Part shown: one piece after another, positions 8,150 to 15,532 of the stretch | Layout of the letters: each line of letters starts with the position of its first letter | Numbering within the stretch: the first letter of the stretch is position 1 | NCBI GenBank assembly: GCA_900546315.1 | Contig: URCP01000002.1 | Location: 1 to 64,000, forward strand | Direction: 5' to 3' | Origin: an uncultured Eubacteriales bacterium | Lineage (GTDB): Bacteria > Bacillota > Clostridia > Oscillospirales > CAG-272 | DNA length: 64,000 bases | Notes under the pieces: model-generated | Database searches by the model: none | What the model was told of the DNA's origin: nothing | The model's input: the letters and a program-made list of their open reading frames with translations, nothing else | Position numbers and translations under genes: made by a program

Positions 8150-8430
8150 ATAAAACATATCAAACCGCTGAAGCGGAGATCAAACCGTCATGGACGCGAT
8201 ACAGAGAGTGTGCCGGAGCTGAGAGGCGCATTGAAATGTCGGACGGCAAATGGACCGCCAAGGGCTTCGGGGAAAGGCAGCGCCGAGTATCCGGAGACGT
8301 GATTCTGCGTAAAGGAAAAGATGTGTGATGGCACGTCGCAAAGAGCACGGATTTCATTTTCCGTGAAATAAGGTGGCACCGCAGGTTACAGGACCTGTCC
8401 TTATAAACGTAAGGACAGGTCTTTGTTGTT
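8150..8430 (+). ncRNA. T-box riboswitch, tRNA-Trp type (UGG specifier)
   Basis: The leader has the order of elements expected of a T-box. An AGAGAG...GGAGCTGAGAGGCGCA stem I apex region lies at about 8201-8231. A candidate specifier UGG follows at 8251-8253, with the customary purine after it (AAA-UGG-ACC). The T-box core AAGGTGGCACCGC is at about 8370-8382, and an intrinsic terminator at 8392-8430. Uncharged tRNA whose anticodon matches the specifier stabilises the antiterminator, so the downstream ABC transporter should be switched on by tryptophan starvation. The specifier call rests on position and flanks, not on a folded model. Confidence 0.88.
8392..8430 (+). terminator. T-box regulated terminator
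   Basis: GACCTGTCCTT (8392-8402) pairs perfectly with AAGGACAGGTC (8411-8421), followed by TTTGTTGTTTT. It overlaps the downstream side of the T-box element, as the antitermination mechanism requires. Confidence 0.9.
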
Positions 8431-8500
8431 TTATACGAAAACCGGCACCGTCGGCACAGCGGACGCCGCCACAAAATAAAATGTGCGAAAGGAAAAAATC

Positions 8501-9478
8501 ATGAAACGCTTCGTATCTGTTCTCCTCGCAATGGCGCTCACCCTCGTCTGCGCTCTCGCCGCCGTCTCCTGCGGTGACTCGTCCTCCTCCGGAAAGACAA
8601 AGATCGCGATAGTCCAGCCGATGGACCACACCTCCCTGAATCAGATCCGCGACACGATAATCTCGACCCTCAAGGATCTCGGTTACGACGACTCCAACAG
8701 CGAAATAATACTCAAGAACGCGTCCAACGACGCGTCCCTCCTCCCCTCGATCTTCTCGAGCCTCGTCTCCGAGAACGTCGACATAATCATCCCGATCGGC
8801 ACCGGCGCGGCGCAGGTCGCGGCTTCCCAGACCGACACTATTCCGATAGTCTTCGCGGCTGTCTCCGACCCGGTCGCGGCAGGACTTGTCACCGCGTTTG
8901 ACGTCACCGACAAGAACATCACCGGCGTTTCCGACGCCGTCGATGTCGAGTCCATCTTTGCCCTCGCGAAGGAGCTCACTCCGGACGCGAAGACCGTCGG
9001 ACTTGTATACAACGCGAGCGAAATCAACTCCTCCGTCAAGATGGAGCGCGCGAAGGCGTACTGCGACGCGAACGGTCTCTCCTACAAGGAAGCCACCGTC
9101 ACCGGCACCGCTGATGTACAGCAGGCGGTCACCTCTATCGCGTCTGATGTTGATATCTTCTTCACCCCGGACGACAACACCGTCGCTTCCGCGATGAACG
9201 TCTACGCTGGCGTACAGCTCGAGTTCGGCAAGCCGATCTACTGCGGCGCGGACTCGATGGTCAAGGACGGCGGCTTCGCGACTGTCGGTATCGATTATGA
9301 TGTCCTCGCAAAGCAGGTCGCCGAGATGGCTGACCGCATCCTGAAGGGCGCGAAGGTCGCCGATGTACACGTCGAGCAGGTCGCGAACCCCGCGAAGATC
9401 ATCAACAAGACGACAGCGGACGCCCTCGGCATAACCATTCCGGATTCGCTTCTCTCGACCTTCACTATAGTCGGCTGA
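8501..9478 (+). CDS. trpX: ABC transporter substrate-binding lipoprotein, TrpX type
   Basis: A 325-residue lipoprotein: the signal peptide ends in the lipobox 'LAAVSC' with Cys24 as the lipid-anchored residue. The rest is a periplasmic-binding fold of the ABC_sub_bind family (PF04392), seen in 'KIAIVQPMDHTSLNQIRDTI', 'NVDIIIPIGTGAAQVAASQTDTIPIVFAAVSDPVAAGLV' and 'ADSMVKDGGFATVGIDYDVLAKQVAEMADRIL'. Homologues with downstream permease and ATPase genes and T-box leaders are known as the TrpXYZ tryptophan importer in other Firmicutes. ATG 8501 follows GAAAGGA at a good distance; an upstream GTG-like start adds nothing. The specificity for tryptophan rests on the T-box specifier rather than on the protein sequence. 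Confidence 0.85.
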   Translation: MKRFVSVLLAMALTLVCALAAVSCGDSSSSGKTKIAIVQPMDHTSLNQIRDTIISTLKDLGYDDSNSEIILKNASNDASLLPSIFSSLVSENVDIIIPIGTGAAQVAASQTDTIPIVFAAVSDPVAAGLVTAFDVTDKNITGVSDAVDVESIFALAKELTPDAKTVGLVYNASEINSSVKMERAKAYCDANGLSYKEATVTGTADVQQAVTSIASDVDIFFTPDDNTVASAMNVYAGVQLEFGKPIYCGADSMVKDGGFATVGIDYDVLAKQVAEMADRILKGAKVADVHVEQVANPAKIINKTTADALGITIPDSLLSTFTIVG

Positions 9479-9603
9479 GATCCGGAAAAAACGGATAAAT
9501 TCACGTCATCGCTCGGGAGACCTCTCCCGGGCCTTGGTGGTATTATGGGAATAGTCGCTCTCCGCGGAAAACGGGGAAGTCAGACGAAGGAGCAAACGAT
9601 AAA

Positions 9604-10500
9604 ATGACACAACTGATCTTCGGCGCCGTGCAGCTCGGACTTATATACGCGCTCATGGCGATGGGAAACTACATTTCATTCAGAATACTCGACATCCCTG
9701 ATCTCACGGTGGACGGCTCGTTCGCGCTCGGGATGGCTGTGTCTGTAATGACGGCGGCGGGCGGACACCCGTATCTCGCGCTCTTCGCGGCGATAATCGC
9801 CGGGGCGCTCGCGGGGCTCGTCACGGGGCTTTTGCAGACGAAGGTCGGGATTAATCCGATCCTCGCCGGAATACTCACGATGACGGCACTCTACTCGGTC
9901 AACCTCTTCGTGATGAAAGGCAAGGCGAACCAGTCGCTCATCGGCAAGGAGACTGTTTTCTCGTCGTTTGAACGTCTCTTCAAGGGCGTTCAGAGGAATA
10001 TCCCGCGCACGATACTTATGATAATAGTAGTCGCGTTTGTCGCGGCAATTCTCGCCGTTTTCTTCAAGACCAGACTCGGAATGGCTATCCGCGCGACCGG
10101 AGACAACGAGGAGATGGTCCGCGCGTCCTCGATAAACGCCGATTTCACGAAATGTGTCGGATTCGCGCTCGCCAATGCCTGCATAGCACTCGCCGGCGGG
10201 CTTGTCTGTCAGTACAACCAGTCGGCGGACACGGGGTATGGAAGCGGAATGCTCGTCGTCGGTCTCGCGTCGGTCATCATCGGCGAGGCGGTTCTGCGGC
10301 ATGGCGGTGTGACAAGAGGGATAATATCGGTCGCTCTCGGCGCAGTGCTGTACCAGCTGATAATCGCGCTCGCGCTGAAGGTAAATCTTCTTCCGGCGTA
10401 CGGGCTGAAGTTCGTCTCGGCGACAATCGTCGCCGTGGCGCTCGCGATGCCGAAGATCAAGGAAACTGTCGCGAATCACACGAGAAAGAAGGTCGATTGA
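9604..10500 (+). CDS. trpY: ABC transporter permease, TrpY type
   Basis: A 298-residue integral membrane subunit of the branched-chain/ribose-like permease family, with about eight hydrophobic segments ('FGAVQLGLIYALMAMGNYISFRIL', 'LAGILTMTALYSVNLFVM', 'RTILMIIVVAFVAAILAVFF', 'GMLVVGLASVIIGEAVL'). The cytoplasmic coupling helix region is 'RTRLGMAIRATGDNEEMVRASSIN' (EAA-like). It should form the channel for the ligand delivered by the preceding lipoprotein. The gap of 125 bases after trpX holds a short hairpin without a T tract. The gene ends one base before the ATPase gene, so the two are translationally linked. Confidence 0.87.
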   Translation: MTQLIFGAVQLGLIYALMAMGNYISFRILDIPDLTVDGSFALGMAVSVMTAAGGHPYLALFAAIIAGALAGLVTGLLQTKVGINPILAGILTMTALYSVNLFVMKGKANQSLIGKETVFSSFERLFKGVQRNIPRTILMIIVVAFVAAILAVFFKTRLGMAIRATGDNEEMVRASSINADFTKCVGFALANACIALAGGLVCQYNQSADTGYGSGMLVVGLASVIIGEAVLRHGGVTRGIISVALGAVLYQLIIALALKVNLLPAYGLKFVSATIVAVALAMPKIKETVANHTRKKVD

Positions 10501-10501
10501 C

Positions 10502-11299
10502 ATGATGCTCGAACTGACGAATATAAAAAAGACCTTCCACCCAGGAACGGTCAACGAAAAGAAGGCGCTGAACGGTGTCACGCTGAGCGTCGACAAGGGA
10601 GAGTTCGTGACGATTCTCGGCTCGAACGGCGCGGGAAAATCTACGCTGTTCAACGCGATATGCGGTTCCTTCCTGATCGACAGCGGAAAAATATCGCTTG
10701 ACGGGAAGGACATAACGCGGCTTCCGGATTATAAGCGCGCGTTCGATATCGGAAGGCTGTTTCAGGACCCGATGAAGGGCACGGCGCCGAACATGACTAT
10801 CGAGGAAAACATGGCTATGGCGTACTCGAGAAAGGCGAAAAAGTCGTTCTTCGCTGTGAACAAGCGGGATACCGAGTACTTCCGCGAGCTTTTGGCGAAA
10901 CTCGACCTCGGGCTCGAGGACAGAATGAAGACCAAGATCGGGCTTCTTTCCGGAGGACAGAGACAGGCGGTCTCGCTTCTGATGTCGACGATATCAGACC
11001 CTAAGCTGCTTCTGCTCGACGAGCACACGGCGGCGCTCGACCCGGCGACAGCGAAAAAAGTTCTCGATATCACGGTCGACATAGTTGAGCGCACCGGCAC
11101 GGCGACAATGATGATAACGCACGACATGAACGCCGCCCTGCGTCTCGGCACCCGCACGATAATGATGGACGACGGAAAGGTGATTCTCGACATCTCCGGC
11201 GACGAGCGGAAGAACATGACCATAGACGATCTGCTGAACCTCTACACCAAGGAGAGCAAGAAGCAGCTCGCAAACGACAGAATACTGCTCAGCAGGTGA
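10502..11299 (+). CDS. trpZ: ABC transporter ATP-binding protein, TrpZ type
   Basis: A 265-residue ATPase subunit. Walker A is 'GSNGAGKST' near residue 40, the Q-loop region is 'LFQDPMKG', the signature is 'LSGGQRQAVSLL', Walker B is 'LLLLDEHTAALD' and the switch His is in 'MMITHDMNAAL'. All catalytic residues are present. It is the third gene of the T-box controlled operon and is followed by a strong terminator. Two adjacent ATGs (10502 and 10505) are possible starts. Confidence 0.88.
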   Translation: MMLELTNIKKTFHPGTVNEKKALNGVTLSVDKGEFVTILGSNGAGKSTLFNAICGSFLIDSGKISLDGKDITRLPDYKRAFDIGRLFQDPMKGTAPNMTIEENMAMAYSRKAKKSFFAVNKRDTEYFRELLAKLDLGLEDRMKTKIGLLSGGQRQAVSLLMSTISDPKLLLLDEHTAALDPATAKKVLDITVDIVERTGTATMMITHDMNAALRLGTRTIMMDDGKVILDISGDERKNMTIDDLLNLYTKESKKQLANDRILLSR

Positions 11300-11302
11300 G
11301 AT

Positions 11303-11334
11303 AACCGGTGAGGCGCGCCTCACCGGTTCTTTTT
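11303..11334 (+). terminator. Terminator of the trpXYZ-like operon
   Basis: A perfect palindrome AACCGGTGAGGC/GCCTCACCGGTT is followed by CTTTTT. Confidence 0.9.
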
Positions 11335-11375
11335 GACGCGTTCTCAAAAAAATCCGGAATTTTTTTCAAAACCCC

Positions 11376-11404
11376 TTGACAAATCCGAAAAATGGTGCTA
11401 TAAT
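11376..11404 (+). promoter_or_regulatory. Sigma-A promoter of cysK
   Basis: TTGACA (11376-11381) and TATAAT (11399-11404) are perfect, with a 17-base spacer. The A+T-rich leader after it (about 11412-11440, with ATAGGAATACTAAATTATAG) is a place where an Rrf2/CymR-type repressor could bind; I cannot confirm an operator. Confidence 0.85.
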
Positions 11405-11463
11405 AATGCCTATAAAGCACATAGGAATACTAAATTATAGAGTGCGCAAAGGGAGTCATAAAA

Positions 11464-12393
11464 ATGAAAGTTTACGAAAGAATCACTGATCTCATAGGTC
11501 ATACACCCATGCTCAAGCTGAACCATCTCATCGCCGAAAAGGAGCTCGGCGCGACCGTTCTCGCAAAGCTCGAGTATTTTAATCCGGCGGGAAGCGTCAA
11601 GGACCGTATCGCGCGCGCGATGATCGATGACGCCGAGGCGAAGGGTCTTCTGAAGCCCGGCTCCGTCATTATCGAGCCGACCAGCGGCAATACCGGTATC
11701 GGTCTCGCGTCGGTCGCCGCTTCGAGAGGATACCGCGTCATACTCACGATGCCGGAGACGATGAGTGTTGAGCGCAGGGCGCTTCTCAAAGCGTACGGCG
11801 CGGAGCTTGTCCTCACCGAGGGCGCGAAGGGCATGAAGGGCGCCATCGCGAAGGCTGAGGAGCTCGCGAAGGAGACTCCGGACAGCTTCATTCCGAGCCA
11901 GTTCACGAACACCGCCAACCCGAAGGCTCACTTTGCCACGACCGGTCCGGAAATCTGGGAGGACACGGACGGAAAGGTCGATATCTTCGTCGCGGGTGTC
12001 GGCACCGGCGGAACAGTCTCCGGCGTCGGTGAATACCTTAAGTCGAAGAATCCGGACGTCAAGGTCGTCGCGGTAGAACCCTCCGGCTCGCCTGTCCTCA
12101 CAAAGGGCACACCCGGACCGCACAAGATTCAGGGTATCGGCGCGGGCTTCGTTCCGGATACTCTCGACACGAAGGTCTATGATGAGGTCATAGACGTCGA
12201 GAACGAGGACGCTTTCGAGACCGGCAGATACCTCGCGAGACACGAGGGCGTGCTCGTCGGCATCTCTTCCGGCGCCGCCGTCTACGCGGCGTCCGTCCTC
12301 GCGAAGAGACCGGAGAACAAGGGCAAGGTCATAGTCGCCCTTCTTCCGGATACCGGTGAGAGATATCTCTCGACGCCGATGTTCGCTGAGTAA
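11464..12393 (+). CDS. cysK: Cysteine synthase A (O-acetylserine sulfhydrylase)
   Basis: A 309-residue PLP enzyme making cysteine from O-acetylserine and sulfide. The PLP lysine is in '[15 protein letters not shown]', the substrate loop is '[16 protein letters not shown]', the phosphate-binding glycine loop is '[14 protein letters not shown]', and the C-terminal '[12 protein letters not shown]' carries the Ser that contacts the pyridine nitrogen. Length and order match CysK rather than cystathionine beta-synthase. AAAGGGAG precedes the ATG. It is a single-gene unit with its own strong promoter; the Rrf2 gene 2 kb downstream could be its regulator. Confidence 0.95.
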   Translation: MKVYERITDLIGHTPMLKLNHLIAEKELGATVLAKLEYFNPAGSVKDRIARAMIDDAEAKGLLKPGSVIIEPTSGNTGIGLASVAASRGYRVILTMPETMSVERRALLKAYGAELVLTEGAKGMKGAIAKAEELAKETPDSFIPSQFTNTANPKAHFATTGPEIWEDTDGKVDIFVAGVGTGGTVSGVGEYLKSKNPDVKVVAVEPSGSPVLTKGTPGPHKIQGIGAGFVPDTLDTKVYDEVIDVENEDAFETGRYLARHEGVLVGISSGAAVYAASVLAKRPENKGKVIVALLPDTGERYLSTPMFAE

Positions 12394-12431
12394 TTAAGAA
12401 AAACCGATTTATCCGGCGTATCATAAAAAAT

Positions 12432-12498
12432 ATCCCTGACCGTATGGAATCGCGCGTCATCTGACTGCCGCGTTTCCACCGGTCGGGGACTGTTTTTA
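12432..12498. terminator. Bidirectional terminator between cysK and the ABC exporter
   Basis: A long stem (TCCCTGACCG with CGGTCGGGGA, then TGGAA-CGCG with CGCG-TTCCA inside) lies between two converging genes, with TTTTTA on the plus side and TTTTTTA on the minus side. Confidence 0.75.
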
Positions 12499-12505
12499 TG
12501 TAATA

Positions 12506-14374
12506 TCAGACATCAGCTGTCTCGCCGCTCTTTGAGAGATGCGCGTAGAGACCGTCTTTCGCGATAAGCTCGCTGTGAGTGCCCTCCTCGACTATCTTTC
12601 CCTTGTCGAGAACGATTATCTTGTCCGCCTTGCGCACGGTCGAGAGACGGTGGGCGATTACGATGATAGTGCGGGTTCCGGCGAGGTCGTCTATAGCCGC
12701 CTGTATCTCCGCCTCGGTTTCGTTATCGACGGCGCTAGTCGCCTCATCGAGGATGAGAATCGGGGTGTTTCTGAGAACCGCTCTCGCGATCGCGAGGCGC
12801 TGTTTCTGACCGCCGGAGAGACGCACGCCGCGCTCGCCGATCAGCGTATTGTAGCCGTCCGGCATGGCGGATATGAACTCGTCGGCGTGCGCGATCTTCG
12901 CCGCGGCGCGTATTTTGTCCATGTCGAGCTCTCTGACGCTCGACGAGCGTATTTTGTCGTCCGCCGGATCCTTTTTCATCATTTTTCTGACCGGGATGCT
13001 GACGCCATGGACGTTCAGACTGCCGCTGTCGGTGTAGAGCCCGGCGTAGTCATGCCCCTCTGAGAGAGATACGCCGTAGGCGATGTTTTCCGCGATCGTC
13101 CCGTTGAAGAGGAACACATCCTGAAGTACCATCGACATATTCGCTCTCAGGCTCGACAAGGTGGCTCCCTTTATGTCCTGACCATCAATGAGCACTTTTC
13201 CGGATACGGGATCGTAGAAACGCTCGAGGAGCGAGACGATTGTGGTCTTTCCGACGCCGGTCGGTCCGACGAGCGCTATCATCTGACCGGGCTTCGCCTC
13301 GAACGAGATGTTATCGAGAAGCGGCTCTTTTTCGTTGTAATAGAAGCTTACGTGATCAAACTCGACCCCGCCGGAGCCGACCGGGATATCCTTCGCGTCC
13401 GGCGATTCCTTTATCTCCGGCTCACTGTCGAGAACCTCGAATACTCTCGCGGCGCTCGCGGCGGCGACCTGAAGATCCTCCGCAAGGCGGGTCAGGACGG
13501 CGAGCGGCGAGTAGAAGAGACTCAGATACATGATGAACCCGACGATGTCCGCGACGTTCATCCTCCCGTCAAGCACGAGCATTCCGCCGAAAAGAACGAC
13601 GATGACCGTGCCGATCGACGTGAGAAGTTCTATTCCCGGAGTGAAGACGGCGTTCGCGAGGTTGGCGCGGATATTGACCTTACCGTACCAGCGGCAGTTC
13701 GCGACCATCTTGTCGTGTTCGCTCTCCTCTTTCGCGAATGCCTGTATCTCCTTCATTCCGGTGAGATTGTCCTGCATGACGCCGCTCAGCTCGCCGTAGA
13801 CGCGGGAGTTCAGGCGGAACATCGGCGCGACGATCTTCGAGTACGCGACGCTCGCGAGTATCACTATCGGGACCGGGATGAGGGTTATCAGCGCGAGGCG
13901 CACGTTTATCGTGAACATCATTACCGCGACGCCTATGACAAGCAGCAGGTTCGAGACCATGTCCGGCACCGAGTGAGCGATAAGAACCTCAAACTGTCTT
14001 GTGTCGTTCAGAACGCGGCTCATGAGTTCTCCGGTCTGTTTGTTCTGGTAGTAGCGCATCGAGAGCTGTTCGAGCTTGTCGTAGACCTTGAGCGTCAGCT
14101 CGGCGACGAACTGCCACGCGGCGATGTGCGCCACTCCGAGCTGTATCCCGCGGCATATCGCCCTTATGAGATAAGCCGCGACGAGCGCTCCGGCGTAGAT
14201 GAAAAGCGCCTTTTTTGTGAGCGTCCCGACATCCTGTATCGACGCCGTGAAGCGCCGCAGCAGCGCGGGGGCGACGAGGTTCAGCACCGACGCGCCGATT
14301 ATGCCGAACACGGCAAAGAGCATCGTGCCGATATGGTTCGACGCGAGGGTCAGTATTCTTTTTACGAGTTTCAT
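12506..14374 (-). CDS. ABC transporter permease/ATP-binding fusion (exporter type) with an NBD insertion
   Basis: A 622-residue half-transporter: six transmembrane segments in residues 1-310, then one nucleotide-binding domain. Walker A is 'GPTGVGKTT', the signature is 'LSGGQKQRLAIAR', Walker B is 'ILILDEATSAVD' and the switch His is in 'IVIAHRLSTV', all intact, so a homodimer is expected. Between the Q-loop ('VLQDVFLFNGTIAENIAYG') and the helix leading to the signature there are about 45 extra residues ('LSEGHDYAGLYTDSGSLNVH' through 'KKDPADDKIRSSSVREL') not normally found there. Substrate unknown; the family exports lipids, peptides or drugs. It has its own promoter at 14413-14441. Confidence 0.88.
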   Translation of the reverse strand: MKLVKRILTLASNHIGTMLFAVFGIIGASVLNLVAPALLRRFTASIQDVGTLTKKALFIYAGALVAAYLIRAICRGIQLGVAHIAAWQFVAELTLKVYDKLEQLSMRYYQNKQTGELMSRVLNDTRQFEVLIAHSVPDMVSNLLLVIGVAVMMFTINVRLALITLIPVPIVILASVAYSKIVAPMFRLNSRVYGELSGVMQDNLTGMKEIQAFAKEESEHDKMVANCRWYGKVNIRANLANAVFTPGIELLTSIGTVIVVLFGGMLVLDGRMNVADIVGFIMYLSLFYSPLAVLTRLAEDLQVAAASAARVFEVLDSEPEIKESPDAKDIPVGSGGVEFDHVSFYYNEKEPLLDNISFEAKPGQMIALVGPTGVGKTTIVSLLERFYDPVSGKVLIDGQDIKGATLSSLRANMSMVLQDVFLFNGTIAENIAYGVSLSEGHDYAGLYTDSGSLNVHGVSIPVRKMMKKDPADDKIRSSSVRELDMDKIRAAAKIAHADEFISAMPDGYNTLIGERGVRLSGGQKQRLAIARAVLRNTPILILDEATSAVDNETEAEIQAAIDDLAGTRTIIVIAHRLSTVRKADKIIVLDKGKIVEEGTHSELIAKDGLYAHLSKSGETADV

Positions 14375-14412
14375 GGCGATTCTGCCTTTCTGCCTTTTTG
14401 GAATTTACATCT

Positions 14413-14441
14413 ATTATAAAGCATCCGGAGCGAAAAGTCAA
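14413..14441 (-). promoter_or_regulatory. Sigma-A promoter of the ABC exporter at 12506-14374
   Basis: On the minus strand TTGACT (14441-14436) and TATAAT (14418-14413) are separated by 17 bases, 38 bases before the start codon. Confidence 0.8.
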
Positions 14442-14482
14442 GCGCCGATAAAAAATTTCCGGAGGAATAATTCATTCTCCCC

Positions 14483-14511
14483 TTGAAAACCTATCGATTT
14501 TGTAGTATAAT
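14483..14511 (+). promoter_or_regulatory. Sigma-A promoter of the Rrf2 gene
   Basis: TTGAAA (14483-14488) and TATAAT (14506-14511) with a 17-base spacer. The hexamers are interleaved with CTATCGATTTTGTAGTATAATAG-like repeats, a possible site of autoregulation. Confidence 0.75.
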
Positions 14512-14553
14512 AGTATTATAAGGATTGTAAATATTGAAAGGAACTGATCACAG

Positions 14554-14991
14554 ATGAAGATATCGACAAAGGGACGCTACGCGCTGAGGATGCTGATAGA
14601 TCTCGCCGAGCACGAAGGGGATGGCTTCATCGCCCTCAAGGACATAGCGGAGCGGCAGAATATCTCGAAAAAATATCTTGAGCAGATCGTCCCGATTCTC
14701 TCGAGGTCGGGCATACTGCGGACGAATCGCGGGTCTCAGGGCGGTTACGCGCTGGCGAAGGAGCCTGAACATGTGACGGTCGGAGAGATACTGCGCCTGA
14801 CCGAGGGCAGCCTGTCGCCAGTCGTGTGTCTTGACGGCGATCCGGCGCGGTGCCCGAGAAGCGCCGACTGCCCGACGCTGCCGGTCTGGCAGGGACTGAA
14901 CCGCGTCATAAACGAGTATCTCGACGGGATAACCCTGCGCTCGATCCTCGACTCTCAGCGTGAGAGATATATAAATGATTATTCGATCTGA
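14554..14991 (+). CDS. Rrf2 family transcriptional regulator with three cysteines (IscR/CymR type)
   Basis: A 145-residue DNA-binding protein. The winged helix spans residues 1-70 ('KISTKGRYALRMLIDLA', 'ISKKYLEQIVPILSRSGILRTNRGSQGGYALAK'), followed by the dimerisation helix. Cys92, Cys100 and Cys106 form a C-x7-C-x5-C cluster in the same place as the Fe-S ligands of IscR and NsrR, so a cluster-bound sensor is plausible; CymR, the cysteine repressor, lacks that cluster. Likely roles are control of Fe-S biogenesis or cysteine synthesis. cysK lies 2.1 kb upstream but no isc/suf genes are in view. AAAGGAA precedes the ATG. Confidence 0.85.
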   Translation: MKISTKGRYALRMLIDLAEHEGDGFIALKDIAERQNISKKYLEQIVPILSRSGILRTNRGSQGGYALAKEPEHVTVGEILRLTEGSLSPVVCLDGDPARCPRSADCPTLPVWQGLNRVINEYLDGITLRSILDSQRERYINDYSI

Positions 14992-15016
14992 GTTTCGCTG
15001 AGTTTTCAAGAACCGC

Positions 15017-15253
15017 TGTGGAAAACCCGGACAACACGTGGAATTCGCCAAAAATTATTCCACAGGCGCCGGTGCGGAATCATTCGTGAGGGCGATCGGA
15101 TTTTCCACATCATCGACAGACTTTTCAACAGCCGGGAGGAAAAACGCCGGACGGCTCCGCGCCGCGCGACCCGTTAATGCCGTTTCCGACGCGATCCGAC
15201 GGTTGTTCGCGCGGACGCTTTGCCCGATGCCTGACACGCGGAAATTTTCCACA
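15017..15253. repeat. Non-coding region with several DnaA-box-like 9-mers
   Basis: The 540-base gap between the Rrf2 and ABC genes has no convincing gene. It carries TTTTCCACA at 15017-15025 (reverse), 15101-15109 and 15245-15253, and TTATTCCACA at 15055-15064. TTTTCCACA fits the relaxed DnaA box TTWTNCACA. No dnaA, dnaN or A+T-rich unwinding element is next to it, so an accessory DnaA-binding cluster is more likely than the origin. The assignment is only a motif match. Confidence 0.35.
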
Positions 15254-15372
15254 GACTGTGCAAAAATACTGTCGGGATTTTTTCGACAGATGTTGACGAT
15301 CCCGCCGGTCAAGACGATGGAAATCTCCGCAGATTGACGCCGAAAAGCCGATGAATACAGGGACTTCGGAAC

Positions 15373-15403
15373 TTTCAACAGGGTGTTGGAAACCCTGTTG
15401 AAA
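15373..15403. repeat. Perfect inverted repeat in the same gap
   Basis: TTTCAACAGGG (15373-15383) and CCCTGTTGAAA (15393-15403) form an 11-bp perfect stem with a 9-base loop and no T tract. The arms resemble the TTTTCAACAG at 15121-15131. Confidence 0.5.
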
Positions 15404-15427
15404 CATTTGCGCGGCGTGGCTGGAATG

Positions 15428-15450
15428 ACCGCCCGGTCAGGCGGTTTTTT
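15428..15450 (+). terminator. Rho-independent terminator
   Basis: ACCGCC/GGCGGT with a 6-base loop followed by TTTTTT, about 440 bases after the Rrf2 stop. It may end a transcript that covers the non-coding region. Confidence 0.7.
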
Positions 15451-15464
15451 GTCCCTTTTAATAG

Positions 15465-15493
15465 TTGACAAGTGCAACCGGATGTGATACAAT
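15465..15493 (+). promoter_or_regulatory. Sigma-A promoter of the ABC exporter pair
   Basis: TTGACA (15465-15470) and TACAAT (15488-15493), spacer 17 bases, 40 bases before the start codon. Confidence 0.8.
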
Positions 15494-15532
15494 ATATGTT
15501 GTTATGAAGAAAACAGAAAGGAACCACAGACC

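Noticed and set aside
8354..9370. Long minus-strand frame opposite the TrpX-type lipoprotein gene
   Set aside because: Asp/Arg/Val-rich low-complexity shadow of a real signal-peptide-bearing protein.
13352..14419. 355-codon plus-strand frame opposite the ABC exporter
   Set aside because: Arg/Asp-rich antisense shadow without any start signal.
15038..15492. Short open frames on both strands in the Rrf2-ABC gap
   Set aside because: They overlap each other and the DnaA-like repeats, lack ribosome sites and show no recognisable protein sequence.
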